DNA of 24,619 nucleotides from Nitriliruptoraceae bacterium (GTDB lineage: Bacteria; Actinomycetota; Nitriliruptoria; Nitriliruptorales; Nitriliruptoraceae). The first letter of the stretch is position 1. Every line of letters starts with the position of its first letter. The notes below the pieces were generated by a model that worked only from the letters and a program-made list of their open reading frames with translations, had not been told where the DNA came from and ran no database searches. The stretch spans positions 1 through 24,619 of the forward strand of contig PWEU01000025.1 of the NCBI GenBank assembly GCA_003554005.1. The letters are read 5' to 3'. Of the stretch, positions 1 through 7,312 are shown in pieces. Made by a program: the position numbers and the translations under genes.

Positions 1-251
1 AGGGCCTGGAGCTGTCGACCTCCCCCTTCGCCTCCTCCTTCTACGTGCTGACCGGGTTCCACGGCCTGCACGTGTTCGTGGGCATCCTGCTGCTGTCCAG
101 CCTGTACGTGCTGTCGCTGACCGGCAAGATCAAGCCGAACCAGGACGTCAAGACCGAGATGATCGGCCTGTACTGGCACTTCGTCGACATCATCTGGGGC
201 GTGATCTTCACCGTCGTCTACCTGATCCCGGAGATCGCGGTCATCGGCTGA
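1..251 (+). CDS. ctaE: Cytochrome c oxidase subunit III, 3' end (partial)
   Basis: Only the last roughly 82 residues are in the window; the reading frame is open from base 3 to the TGA at 249-251, so the start lies upstream. The segment reads FASSFYVLTGFHGLHVFVG, a hallmark of the heme-copper oxidase subunit III family, then a lysine-containing loop and a last helix with LYWHFVDIIWGVIFTVVYL. Two membrane helices are visible. Subunit III is a core but non-redox subunit of the aa3-type terminal oxidase in the cytoplasmic membrane. The subunit IV-like gene follows after 49 bp, so this is the tail of a cta oxidase operon. A GTG at 45 is an internal codon, not the start. Identification is firm. 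Confidence 0.95.
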   Translation, partial: GLELSTSPFASSFYVLTGFHGLHVFVGILLLSSLYVLSLTGKIKPNQDVKTEMIGLYWHFVDIIWGVIFTVVYLIPEIAVIG

Positions 252-300
252 TGGCACCTGACGACCGGCGACCGTTCGATCCCCGCGGAGGAGACCGAGC

Positions 301-627
301 ATGAGTACCACCGACGCTCCGGACCAGACCGAGTCCGAAGGGCACGCGCACCCCACACCCAAGCAGTACGTCAACATCGCGATCGTGCTCGCGGTCCTGA
401 CCGCGCTGGAGGTGTCGACCTACTTCCTCGACTTCGGCACGATCGCGATCCCGATGCTCGTGGTGCTGATGGTCGTGAAGTTCCTGTACGTGGCGGGGTG
501 GTTCATGCACCTGAAGTTCGACTCACCGATCTTCAGCCGGCTGATGTACACCGGCCTGGCCTTCGCCCTCGTGCTCTACGCGGTCATGGCCATCGTGACG
601 CTGTTCGACCACGCACCGACGATCTGA
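301..627 (+). CDS. ctaF: Cytochrome c oxidase subunit IV-like small membrane protein
   Basis: A 108-residue protein with a short hydrophilic N-terminus rich in acidic residues and His, followed by three membrane helices at about 23-45, 50-75 and 81-103. The second helix ends in KFLYVAGWFMHLKFD, typical of the prokaryotic COX4 family of small oxidase subunits. GGAGGAG at 287-293, seven bases before the ATG, supports the start. Its position directly after subunit III matches the family's role as a small accessory subunit of the aa3 oxidase. The family is known to help assemble or stabilise the oxidase; its exact role here is inferred. The symbol ctaF follows actinobacterial use and is given by position and fold. 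Confidence 0.9.
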   Translation: MSTTDAPDQTESEGHAHPTPKQYVNIAIVLAVLTALEVSTYFLDFGTIAIPMLVVLMVVKFLYVAGWFMHLKFDSPIFSRLMYTGLAFALVLYAVMAIVTLFDHAPTI

Positions 628-689
628 CGGAGCCGACCAACCCGCTCGCGCGCACCGCGCGGGCCGACTTTTCCTCGAGTGGGGCGGAC

Positions 690-1394
690 GTGAACGACGA
701 CTTCCGAAGCCGTGTGATCATGCCGATCGTGCTGCCGATCGCCGTGTTGGTGGCCATCGCCGGCTTCGTCGGCAGCGTGGCCGCGATCCTGTTGTTCAAC
801 ACCAAGTCGGGCGCGCTGATGCTCGCGGCCGTGGCAGCCGCCGGGATCCTGTTCACGGTCAGCCTGGCCTCCAGCCAGGACAAGCTCGACACCCCCCGGC
901 GCGGGGTCGTCGTCTTCGCGGCGATCCTGCCGCTGCTCGTCGGGGCGTTGCTGTCCGCCGGGGTCATCGGGGCCATCGACGACGAGGACCGCATGGTCAA
1001 CGTCCAGCCCCTGTTCCCCATCCCCGAGGCTGCCCCGGTCATCGGAGCGGTGGACTCCCAGGACTTCTGCCTGTACGACGAGGCCGACACCTGCGTCACC
1101 ACCCAGACCTGGGAGGTCACGCCGGATCCGGACGAGGAGATGCTCTCCTTCGTGTTCCAGAACGACGAGGCGGGCGTGCCCCACAACGTCGTCATCACCT
1201 CGATCGAGGGCACCGTCGACGACCCCGGCATCGGTGACGAGGAGTTCGCCAACTCCGACATCGTCACCGGCATCGTCACGGATTACTACGTCTCCGACGA
1301 GTACACCTGGGAGGACCTGCCCGACGACTGGTACTTCTACTGCGCGGTCCACCCGAACATGAACGGGGTCGGCTCGATCGTCGGCGACGCCTGA
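690..1394 (+). CDS. Membrane-anchored cupredoxin (type 1 copper protein)
   Basis: A 234-residue protein from the GTG at 690; the open frame runs further upstream, but that part is a shadow of the subunit IV gene. Three hydrophobic helices (about 12-36, 40-60 and 73-96) anchor a soluble domain at 100-234. The domain shows a type 1 copper site: His165 in GVPHNVV and the C-terminal loop Cys218-x2-His221-x2-Met224, a short loop like that of amicyanin. Cys127 and Cys135 could form a disulfide outside the membrane. It follows the oxidase subunits by 62 bp and probably belongs to their operon. It could carry electrons to the oxidase or help supply copper; the sequence does not decide. The gene ends seven bases before the convergent SGNH hydrolase gene. 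The ribosome site is weak, so the start is tentative. Confidence 0.85.
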   Translation: MNDDFRSRVIMPIVLPIAVLVAIAGFVGSVAAILLFNTKSGALMLAAVAAAGILFTVSLASSQDKLDTPRRGVVVFAAILPLLVGALLSAGVIGAIDDEDRMVNVQPLFPIPEAAPVIGAVDSQDFCLYDEADTCVTTQTWEVTPDPDEEMLSFVFQNDEAGVPHNVVITSIEGTVDDPGIGDEEFANSDIVTGIVTDYYVSDEYTWEDLPDDWYFYCAVHPNMNGVGSIVGDA

Positions 1395-1401
1395 GCGGCC
1401 G

Positions 1402-2223
1402 TCATCCCTCGTCGCCGGCGGCCGCGGTCTCGTAGGCCGCGAGGGGCTCCCGGTAGGCCGCCGGGAGCCCGGTGGTCGGGGCCTGGCCGATGAGTTGCGG
1501 CAGGAGCGCGGCGGCGACGTCCGCGCCGACCGCGGCGTGGACGTCGGCCGGCCAGTGGATGCCGTCGTCGTTGAGGGCATCGAGGTGGTCGAGCACCCGC
1601 GACCACACCGGCACGGCCGCGAAGCCGTGGGCGCGGGCCTGGGCGAGCTGCCGCGCCTCGGCGCGCGCGTGGCCGGGGTGTCGGTGCCCGTAGTAGCCGC
1701 TGCGGTGGCTGGTGGGCCCGAGCGCCGCGCCGGCCGCCCGACCCCAGGTGATGCTGCGGACCTGGTCGAGCAGCTCCCCGTAGAGCCGGTGGAACTCCCG
1801 TGGTGGCGTCCGTGCCCCCCGCCCCCGCCGTAGCTTGACCACCAGCGGATAGGCCCGGTGCAGTCTCGCGCGGACCTGGCGGCGCAGCCCGGCGGGACGC
1901 AGGTAGGGGACCACCGCCTGGACCGATGGCGGCACGCCGGCCGGGGCGTGGTCGAAGCTGCCGATGCCGACCACCACCGCATCGGCGTGGGCCAGCAGGT
2001 CGAACTGGACGTGGCGGTCCTTCGTGGCCGCTCGCAGCGCCTCGCGGACGGTGGCTCCGGGCTGGGCGACGACGGTCACCTCGACGTCCCTGCCCAGTCG
2101 TTCCGCCAGGTGGCGGGCGGCGACGTTGGGGTAGAGGTGGGCGGCGTCGGGCAGTTGGGGGCCGCTGGCGTCCGCGAAGGCGGTGGAGTCGCCGAGCACC
2201 AGCAGCGACACCGGGGCGGTCAT
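1402..2223 (-). CDS. SGNH/GDSL-family hydrolase
   Basis: A 273-residue protein. Block I is LLVLGDSTAFAD with the nucleophile Ser13; a block II-like glycine lies in AQPGATVRE (about 53-61); block V is DDGIHWP with Asp220 and His223 as the remaining dyad. Block III reads GIGSFDHAP instead of the usual GxND, so the oxyanion-hole Asn is not evident. No signal peptide or membrane helix is seen, so it is probably cytoplasmic. The family hydrolyses esters of lipids, sugars or acyl carriers; the substrate cannot be told here. The ATG is 19 bp after the ctaA stop, so the two are probably cotranscribed, but a role in heme A synthesis should not be assumed. Confidence 0.82.
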   Translation of the reverse strand: MTAPVSLLVLGDSTAFADASGPQLPDAAHLYPNVAARHLAERLGRDVEVTVVAQPGATVREALRAATKDRHVQFDLLAHADAVVVGIGSFDHAPAGVPPSVQAVVPYLRPAGLRRQVRARLHRAYPLVVKLRRGRGARTPPREFHRLYGELLDQVRSITWGRAAGAALGPTSHRSGYYGHRHPGHARAEARQLAQARAHGFAAVPVWSRVLDHLDALNDDGIHWPADVHAAVGADVAAALLPQLIGQAPTTGLPAAYREPLAAYETAAAGDEG

Positions 2224-2242
2224 GCTGCGCCGGCCCGGGCGG

Positions 2243-3259
2243 TCACGTGGAGCCTGCCGTCGTGGCTCCAGAGGCTGGCCGGTCGAGATCGGCCGCCTCG
2301 CCGCCGTCGGGTCGTTGCTGGTCGGTGAGGACGTGCTGGTCGCCGCCGCCCAGCAGCGAGCGGTGGTCCCGAGCCCGCGCCCAGGCGAGCACGGCGATGG
2401 TCCACATCACCGTCGCCCCGACGATGTGGAAGGACACCAGGGTCGGAGGCACGCCCAGCCAGTACTGGAGGTAGCCGAGGCCACCCTGGGCCAGCTGCAC
2501 GACGAGCAGCAGCTGCAGGGTTCGACGGAAGCGGGAAGGCCCCGAGCGCCAGGTGACGGCCACCGTGGCCGTGGTCAGGCCCACCAGCAACCACACCGCG
2601 TCGGCGTGGGCGATCGCCATGACCCGCAGGTTGAAGCCGAACCGCGGGGCGTTGAGGTCGCCGCCGTGGGGACCGGTCCCCGTGACCAGCGTGCCGAGGA
2701 AGAGCACGACCATCGAGACCACCAGGATGGCGGTCATCGCGTGCTGCACGCCCCGGGCGGCCGCGGGGTCGCCGTCGGGCTCCCGGACCAGCTCGTAGAT
2801 ACCGGCGGCGGCGGCGATCAGCACCATCGAGGCGAGGAAGTGTCCGGCCACCGTCACCGGCGACAAGCCGGTCAGCACGGTGACGCCGCCGAGCACGATC
2901 TGACCCACGACCCCGAGGGGCAGCAACAGCGCCAGCCGCCGGACGACGCGCGGGTGGGGGCCCGTGCGCCGGACGATCCACCACACCAGCACAGCGGTCA
3001 GCAGCACGGGCACGCTGAGGAGCCGGTTCCCGAACTCGACGTAGCCCTGCCAGGCCGCGTGCCCGCCCCCGCCGGCGATCGGCGTGATGTTGCTGCCGTC
3101 GCAGGTGGGCCAGTCGCTGCACCCCAGCCCCGAGCCGGTGACCCGGACGAGCCCGCCGGTGAACACGATCACGATGTTGGCGATCAGGGCCGCGAGCGCC
3201 GCGCCCCGCAGGTGGCGGCGGGAGGGTGAGCGGAGCCAGGAGGGCAGGAGCGAGGCCAT
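2243..3259 (-). CDS. ctaA: Heme A synthase (COX15/CtaA family)
   Basis: A 338-residue polytopic membrane protein with about eight helices. It oxidises the C8 methyl group of heme O to make heme A for the aa3 oxidase. Visible signatures are GGLVRVTGSGLGCSDWP (35-51), the cysteine pair Cys47/Cys53 in the first extracytoplasmic loop, Glu75 in EFGNR, and histidines His140 (VAGHFL), His218 (AIAHAD) and His278 (SFHIVGAT) at the expected heme-ligand positions. The place of the fourth ligand, His60 in Bacillus subtilis CtaA, is Asn78 here. The ATG at 3259 begins MASLLPSWLRSP; the longer open frame upstream is the shadow of the divergent gene. The C-terminal 40 residues are hydrophilic. It is divergent from the small membrane protein/ctaB pair and followed by the SGNH hydrolase gene. 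Confidence 0.95.
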   Translation of the reverse strand: MASLLPSWLRSPSRRHLRGAALAALIANIVIVFTGGLVRVTGSGLGCSDWPTCDGSNITPIAGGGGHAAWQGYVEFGNRLLSVPVLLTAVLVWWIVRRTGPHPRVVRRLALLLPLGVVGQIVLGGVTVLTGLSPVTVAGHFLASMVLIAAAAGIYELVREPDGDPAAARGVQHAMTAILVVSMVVLFLGTLVTGTGPHGGDLNAPRFGFNLRVMAIAHADAVWLLVGLTTATVAVTWRSGPSRFRRTLQLLLVVQLAQGGLGYLQYWLGVPPTLVSFHIVGATVMWTIAVLAWARARDHRSLLGGGDQHVLTDQQRPDGGEAADLDRPASGATTAGST

Positions 3260-3337
3260 GGGGCGCAGCGTACCGAGGGGCCGGCCACAGCCGGTCCCCA
3301 GGTACCCTCGCGGCCCCCGATCCCAAGGGCTGTCCGC

Positions 3338-3712
3338 GTGCTCCGTCCACCCCCCGCAGGCTCGCAGCTCTCCGTCCCCGCCCGGGTCCACCACCGGCGC
3401 GGCCTGCTGCTCGTCGGACTCGGGGCGTTCCAGTTGTGGTTGTGGGGGACGCGGGTCGCGAACCTGCTCGGTGAGGTCGACAGCTTCTCCACCGCCTTCG
3501 TCGCGGTGCATCTGGTGCTGTACCTCGCCGCGATCGGCGCCGGTGTGCTGCTGCTGGTGCTGGGCTGGCGCCTGCTGCGGGAAGTGGCGCGAGCGGGTGC
3601 TGCTGCTCTGACCGCCACCGCCACCGCTGACGCTGACGCCGGTGCTGGTCGTGGGGCTGGCGCGAGGTCCAGCGAGCTCCGGACGCCGGCCGGTCAGGAC
3701 CTCGGACCGTGA
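3338..3712 (+). CDS. Small two-helix membrane protein of unknown function, upstream of ctaB
   Basis: A 124-residue protein I do not recognise. It has a basic N-terminus, two hydrophobic helices (about 22-44, with FQLWLWGTRVANLL, and 52-79, with AVHLVLYLAAIGAGVLLLVLGWRLL), and a low-complexity Ala/Thr/Asp/Gly tail. The GTG at 3338 has AAGGG eight bases upstream. Its TGA overlaps the GTG of ctaB (GTGA at 3709-3712), which implies translational coupling. This location between ctaA and ctaB suggests a link with heme A or oxidase assembly, which is inference only. Codon position bias and conserved hydrophobic segments argue that it is a real gene. Confidence 0.7.
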   Translation: MLRPPPAGSQLSVPARVHHRRGLLLVGLGAFQLWLWGTRVANLLGEVDSFSTAFVAVHLVLYLAAIGAGVLLLVLGWRLLREVARAGAAALTATATADADAGAGRGAGARSSELRTPAGQDLGP

Positions 3713-4728
3713 GCGGGACCGAGGACCCGGAGGCCGGCGCGGCCCCCACGCCGCGCAGCGTGCCGGTCGCCGGTAGCGCCCTCGAGGCCTCACCGACGGT
3801 CGGAGGCCAGGACGCCGTCGGTCCGATGCACACCGAGGGTCGGTACGAGGACCGCGGTGGCACCCTGGACGTGGTCAAGCGGTACGTCCTGGTGACCAAG
3901 CCACGGATCATCGAGCTGCTGCTCGTGACCACCGTGCCGGCCATGGTGGTCGCGGAGCAGGGGTGGCCCTCCACCTGGTTGGTGGTCGCCACCCTCCTCG
4001 GGGGGACGCTGTCGGCCGGCAGCGCCAACGCCCTGAACAACCATCTCGACCGGGACATCGACCGGAAGATGCGGCGCACCTCCGCACGGCCGACCGCCAC
4101 CGAGGAGATCGCGCCCATGGGCGCGTTGGCCCTCGGGCTGGGGCTCGGGGTCCTGGGGTTCGTGTGGCTGGCGGCCTTCGTCAACCTGGTCGCGGCGGCA
4201 CTGGCGACCGGGGCCATCTTCTTCTACATCTTCGTCTACACCCTCGGGCTGAAGCGGCGCAGCTCTCAGGGGGTCGTCATCGGTGGCATCGCCGGGTGCG
4301 TGCCGGTGCTGACCGGTTGGGCCGCGGTGTCGGGTGGGTCGCTGGCCGACCCTCGACCATGGCTGCTGTTCGCGATCATGCTCTGGTGGCAGCCGCCGCA
4401 CTTCTGGGCGCTGGCCATGAAGTACCGCGAGGACTACGCCGCGGCCGGACTGCCGATGCTGCCGGTCACCCACGGCAACGAGGAGACGACCCGCCAGATC
4501 CTCCTCTACAGCTACCTGCTGCTGTCGATCGTCCTGCTCTACATCGCCGGTGCCCAGGCGGGATGGCTGTTCATCGTTCCGGCGCTGGTGCTGACCGCCT
4601 TCTGGTTGGTGCTGGCGCACGAGCTCCGGCGCGCCGTCGACGTGCGCACGGCGATGCGGCTGTTCGGCTTCTCCACGGTGTGGCTGGCGCTGGTGTTCAT
4701 CGCCGCCGCCGTGGACGCGGTGTTCTAG
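3709..4728 (+). CDS. ctaB: Protoheme IX farnesyltransferase (heme O synthase)
   Basis: A 339-residue UbiA-superfamily prenyltransferase that adds a farnesyl group to the 2-vinyl position of heme B, giving heme O, the substrate of heme A synthase. The first Asp-rich motif is NNHLDRDID with Asn110, Asp114 and Asp118; the second is KYREDYAAAGLPMLP with Asp242. About eight or nine membrane helices follow KPRIIELLLVTTVPAM. The first 50 residues are hydrophilic and poorly conserved, so translation may really begin at the ATG at 3826 (residue 40). The GTG at 3709 overlaps the stop of the upstream small membrane protein gene and was chosen for that coupling. Confidence 0.95.
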   Translation: MSGTEDPEAGAAPTPRSVPVAGSALEASPTVGGQDAVGPMHTEGRYEDRGGTLDVVKRYVLVTKPRIIELLLVTTVPAMVVAEQGWPSTWLVVATLLGGTLSAGSANALNNHLDRDIDRKMRRTSARPTATEEIAPMGALALGLGLGVLGFVWLAAFVNLVAAALATGAIFFYIFVYTLGLKRRSSQGVVIGGIAGCVPVLTGWAAVSGGSLADPRPWLLFAIMLWWQPPHFWALAMKYREDYAAAGLPMLPVTHGNEETTRQILLYSYLLLSIVLLYIAGAQAGWLFIVPALVLTAFWLVLAHELRRAVDVRTAMRLFGFSTVWLALVFIAAAVDAVF

Positions 4729-4777
4729 CCGGGCCACGGACCCTACGCTCGTGGCAGGCGGCGACGGAGGGCTGGAG

Positions 4778-5539
4778 ATGGCACGGTGCAAGGTCGGGGT
4801 GCAGTTGCACCCGCAGGCGACCACGACCGAGGCGCTCAGGGCGGCTGCCCGGGCGGTCGACGGGGCCGGGTTCGACTCGCTGTGGACCTGGGACCACTTC
4901 TTCCCGCTGTACGGCGAGGACGATGCGGCGCACTTCGAGGGCATGACGCTGCTGACCGCCTTCGCGCTGGAGACCAGCCGGGTGCAGATCGGCAACCTCG
5001 TCACCTGCGCCTCGTACCGCAACCCCCACCTCGTCGCCGACATGGTCCGCACGATCGATCACCTCAGCGGTGGCCGGACGGTGCTGGGTATCGGAGCGGG
5101 GTGGTTCCAGCGCGACTACGACGAGTACGAGTACCCCTTCGGTACCGGCGGCGGACGGTTGCGGGATCTGGAGGCCGACCTGTTCCGCATCGACCAACGG
5201 CTCGCTCGGCTGCAACCGCCCCCGGTCGGCACCCTCCCGCTGCTGATCGGTGGCGGGGGTGAGCGCGTCACCCTGCGGCTGACCGCGCAGCACGCCGACA
5301 TCTGGAACGGCATGGGCGATCCGGAGGTGATCGCCCACAAGAACCGGGTCCTCGACGAGTGGTGTGAGCGCGTCGGGCGGGACCCCGCGGAGATCGAGCG
5401 CAGCGTCCTCATCAACGATCGCCAGGCACTCGAGCTCGAGGGCTACCTCGAGGCCGGGGTGCAGCACCTGATGATCGGGTGTGCCGACCCCTTCGATCTG
5501 GAGCCGGCGTTGGCACTGCTCGAGGCCGCCCGCGCCTGA
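4778..5539 (+). CDS. LLM-class, probably F420-dependent oxidoreductase
   Basis: A 253-residue TIM-barrel protein of the luciferase-like monooxygenase superfamily. Family marks are GFDSLWTWDHFFPL near the N-terminus, the stretch LVTCASYRNPHLVADMVRTIDHLSGGR and GIGAGWFQRDYDEYEYPFG, which in homologues form the cofactor and substrate pocket. In actinobacteria most such proteins use coenzyme F420, but the cofactor is inferred and FMN cannot be excluded. It is shorter than many relatives (about 290-330 residues). The ATG at 4778 was chosen because GGAGG (4766-4770) precedes it at a suitable distance; a GTG at 4751 would add nine residues. It stands 49 bp after ctaB on the same strand with no evident functional tie. 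Confidence 0.85.
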   Translation: MARCKVGVQLHPQATTTEALRAAARAVDGAGFDSLWTWDHFFPLYGEDDAAHFEGMTLLTAFALETSRVQIGNLVTCASYRNPHLVADMVRTIDHLSGGRTVLGIGAGWFQRDYDEYEYPFGTGGGRLRDLEADLFRIDQRLARLQPPPVGTLPLLIGGGGERVTLRLTAQHADIWNGMGDPEVIAHKNRVLDEWCERVGRDPAEIERSVLINDRQALELEGYLEAGVQHLMIGCADPFDLEPALALLEAARA

Positions 5540-5587
5540 GCTCCGGGGGCGCCGTCGGGGCCAGCGGCCGGAGGGACCAACCGGCCC

Positions 5588-5632
5588 TTGACGCTAGCTG
5601 AACGTGTGTTCATCATACTGAACATGCATTCA
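5588..5632 (+). promoter_or_regulatory. tetR promoter with two 14-bp operator-like palindromes
   Basis: TTGACG at 5588-5593 is a good -35 box; CATACT at 5614-5619 is a possible -10 box, although the 20-bp spacing is long. Two inverted repeats lie here: TGAACGTGTGTTCA (5599-5612) and TGAACATGCATTCA (5619-5632). They share TGAAC-N4-(G/A)TTCA and are exactly 20 bp apart, two helical turns, so bound dimers would lie on the same face. The second covers the ATG at 5624. This is a classic layout for TetR autorepression. With the -10 so close, the mRNA may start at or near the ATG (leaderless). Confidence 0.75.
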
Positions 5633-6373
5633 GTTCCAGGTGCGAAGCCATCCCCCGCCGACGACCGCTCGACGCCGGCGCGGATCCGCGATGCTGCCAT
5701 CCGTTGCTTCGCCGAGTCGGGGGTGGATCGGACCCCGGTCCGGGTCGTCGCCGAGGCCGCCGGGGTGTCGCCGGCGCTCGTCATCCACCACTTCGGCTCC
5801 AAGGACGAGCTGCGGGTGGCCTGCGACCGACACGTCGCCGCCCTGATCCGGCAGCAGAAGTCGGACTCGATGCAGGCCGGGGCGAGCCTCGATCCGATGA
5901 CGTCGCTGCGCAGCTCCCGCGACGGTCCCCCGTTGCTCGCCTACCTCGCCCGCACCCTGGTCGACGGCTCGCCCCACGTGAGCGAGCTGCTCGAGGAGCT
6001 GGTCTCCGACGCGGTGGCGTACATGGCCGAGGGCGAGGCCAGCGGACTCCTGCGCCCGAGTGATGACCCCCGCGGTCGCGCCGCGGTCCTGCTGCTGTGG
6101 TCGATGGGGGCACTGGTCCTCCACGAACACGCCGCCCGCCTGCTCGGGGTCGCCCTGCTCGGTGAGCCCGAGCAGCTGCTGGGTTACGTGGTCCCTGCCC
6201 TGGAGGTCATGGGGCAGGGCGTGATGACCCCGGACGCCTACGACCGACTCTCCGCCGCGATGCGTCCCGACCCTGCGGCGGCATCACCGAACGAGGCCCG
6301 CGCCACCACCCCCGGCGCGGACCCGACCGACCGCGCCACCACCCCCGGCGCGGACATCTCCCAGGAGGCATGA
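5624..6373 (+). CDS. TetR-family transcriptional regulator
   Basis: A 249-residue protein from the ATG at 5624. Residues about 18-65 form the TetR helix-turn-helix domain: RIRDAAIRCFAESGVDRTPVR, then AEAAGVSPALVIHHFGSKDEL. The rest is an alpha-helical ligand domain with hydrophobic stretches. The last roughly 25 residues (ATTPGAD twice) come from a duplicated DNA segment. It sits directly upstream of an ABC ATPase and permease with only six bases between genes, so it most likely represses this exporter and itself through the palindromes over its own start. The inducing ligand is unknown. An alternative TTG start at 5588 would lie inside the -35 box and is unlikely. Confidence 0.92.
   Translation: MHSVPGAKPSPADDRSTPARIRDAAIRCFAESGVDRTPVRVVAEAAGVSPALVIHHFGSKDELRVACDRHVAALIRQQKSDSMQAGASLDPMTSLRSSRDGPPLLAYLARTLVDGSPHVSELLEELVSDAVAYMAEGEASGLLRPSDDPRGRAAVLLLWSMGALVLHEHAARLLGVALLGEPEQLLGYVVPALEVMGQGVMTPDAYDRLSAAMRPDPAAASPNEARATTPGADPTDRATTPGADISQEA
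6299..6355 (+). repeat. 24-bp direct duplication in the tail of tetR
   Basis: The 24-base unit at 6299-6322 (beginning CGCGCCACCACCCCCGG) recurs exactly at 6332-6355, a period of 33 bp, so the reading frame is kept. It encodes RATTPGAD twice at the extreme C-terminus of the regulator. It looks like a recent in-frame slippage or recombination duplication in a dispensable tail. Confidence 0.85.
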
Positions 6374-6379
6374 ACCGCG

Positions 6380-7312
6380 ATGGCTGCCATCATCCGAACC
6401 GAGGGCCTGGTCAAGGAGTACGGCCGCGGAGCGCGCCGTGTGCGGGCCCTCGACGGTCTCGACCTCGAGATCGCACCCGGCGAGGTGTTCGGGTTCCTCG
6501 GCCCCAACGGCGCCGGGAAGTCCACCACGATCCGCGTGCTGCTGGACCAGCTCCGGCCCACGGCCGGGCACGCCGAGGTGTTCGGCACGCACCCGCGCGC
6601 CGGCGGCCCGCGCCAGCGCGCGCGGATCGGCTACCTGCCCGGTGAGCTCGCGATGACCGGGCGCGCCACCGCCGGCGAGCTGCTGCGTCACCTCGTGCAG
6701 CTGCGTGGCGGGACCGGTGCGGAGCGCATCGAGGGCCTCGCTGCGCGGCTCTCCCTCGACCTCGACCGTCCGATCCGGGGCCTGTCCAAGGGCAACAAGC
6801 AGAAGGTCGGGGTCATCCAGGCCTTCCTGCACCGTCCCGAGCTGCTGATCCTCGACGAGCCGACCAGCGGGCTCGACCCGCTGCTCCAGCACGAGTTCCT
6901 GGCGATGGTCCGGGAGGCCCAGGCCGACGGCGCCACGGTGTTCATGTCCTCCCACGTGCTCAGCGAGGTCGAGGTCATCGCCGAGCGGGTCGCCATCGTG
7001 CGTGCGGGGCGCATCGTCGACCTCGACGACGTGGCGACCCTCCGCCACCACGCCGGTCAGCGCGTCGAGCTGCACTTCGCCGACCCCGTCGATGCCGGCG
7101 ACTTCGATGGCCTCTCTGGCATCAGCGACGTCGAGGTGGCCGACCACCACCTCACCTGCCTGCTGCGCGGCGAGCCCGACCCGCTGCTCAAGGTCGCGGC
7201 CCGCTTCCACGTCACCCGCTGGTCCGCCGAGGACCGCGAGCTCGAGGACCTGTTCCTCGACCACTACCGGATGCCCGTGACCGAGGAGGAGGTGGCCGAC
7301 GATGGCCGCTGA
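6380..7312 (+). CDS. ABC transporter ATP-binding protein
   Basis: A 310-residue nucleotide-binding subunit. Walker A is GPNGAGKST (41-49), the signature is LSKGN (135-139), Walker B is LLILDE (155-160) and the switch His is His192 in SSHVLSE. A roughly 80-residue C-terminal extension follows, as in drug and lipid exporter ATPases. The usual Q-loop glutamine is replaced in GYLPGEL, a pattern common in this exporter subgroup. AGGAGG at 6363-6368 precedes the ATG. The gene follows tetR and overlaps the permease by 11 bp, so the three form one operon and translation is coupled. It energises the membrane partner next door; the exported substrate is unknown. Confidence 0.95.
   Translation: MAAIIRTEGLVKEYGRGARRVRALDGLDLEIAPGEVFGFLGPNGAGKSTTIRVLLDQLRPTAGHAEVFGTHPRAGGPRQRARIGYLPGELAMTGRATAGELLRHLVQLRGGTGAERIEGLAARLSLDLDRPIRGLSKGNKQKVGVIQAFLHRPELLILDEPTSGLDPLLQHEFLAMVREAQADGATVFMSSHVLSEVEVIAERVAIVRAGRIVDLDDVATLRHHAGQRVELHFADPVDAGDFDGLSGISDVEVADHHLTCLLRGEPDPLLKVAARFHVTRWSAEDRELEDLFLDHYRMPVTEEEVADDGR

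Noticed and set aside
2220..4217. A 665-residue minus-strand open frame over ctaA, the small gene and ctaB.
   Set aside because: Shadow frame; ctaA and ctaB are in other frames with intact catalytic motifs.
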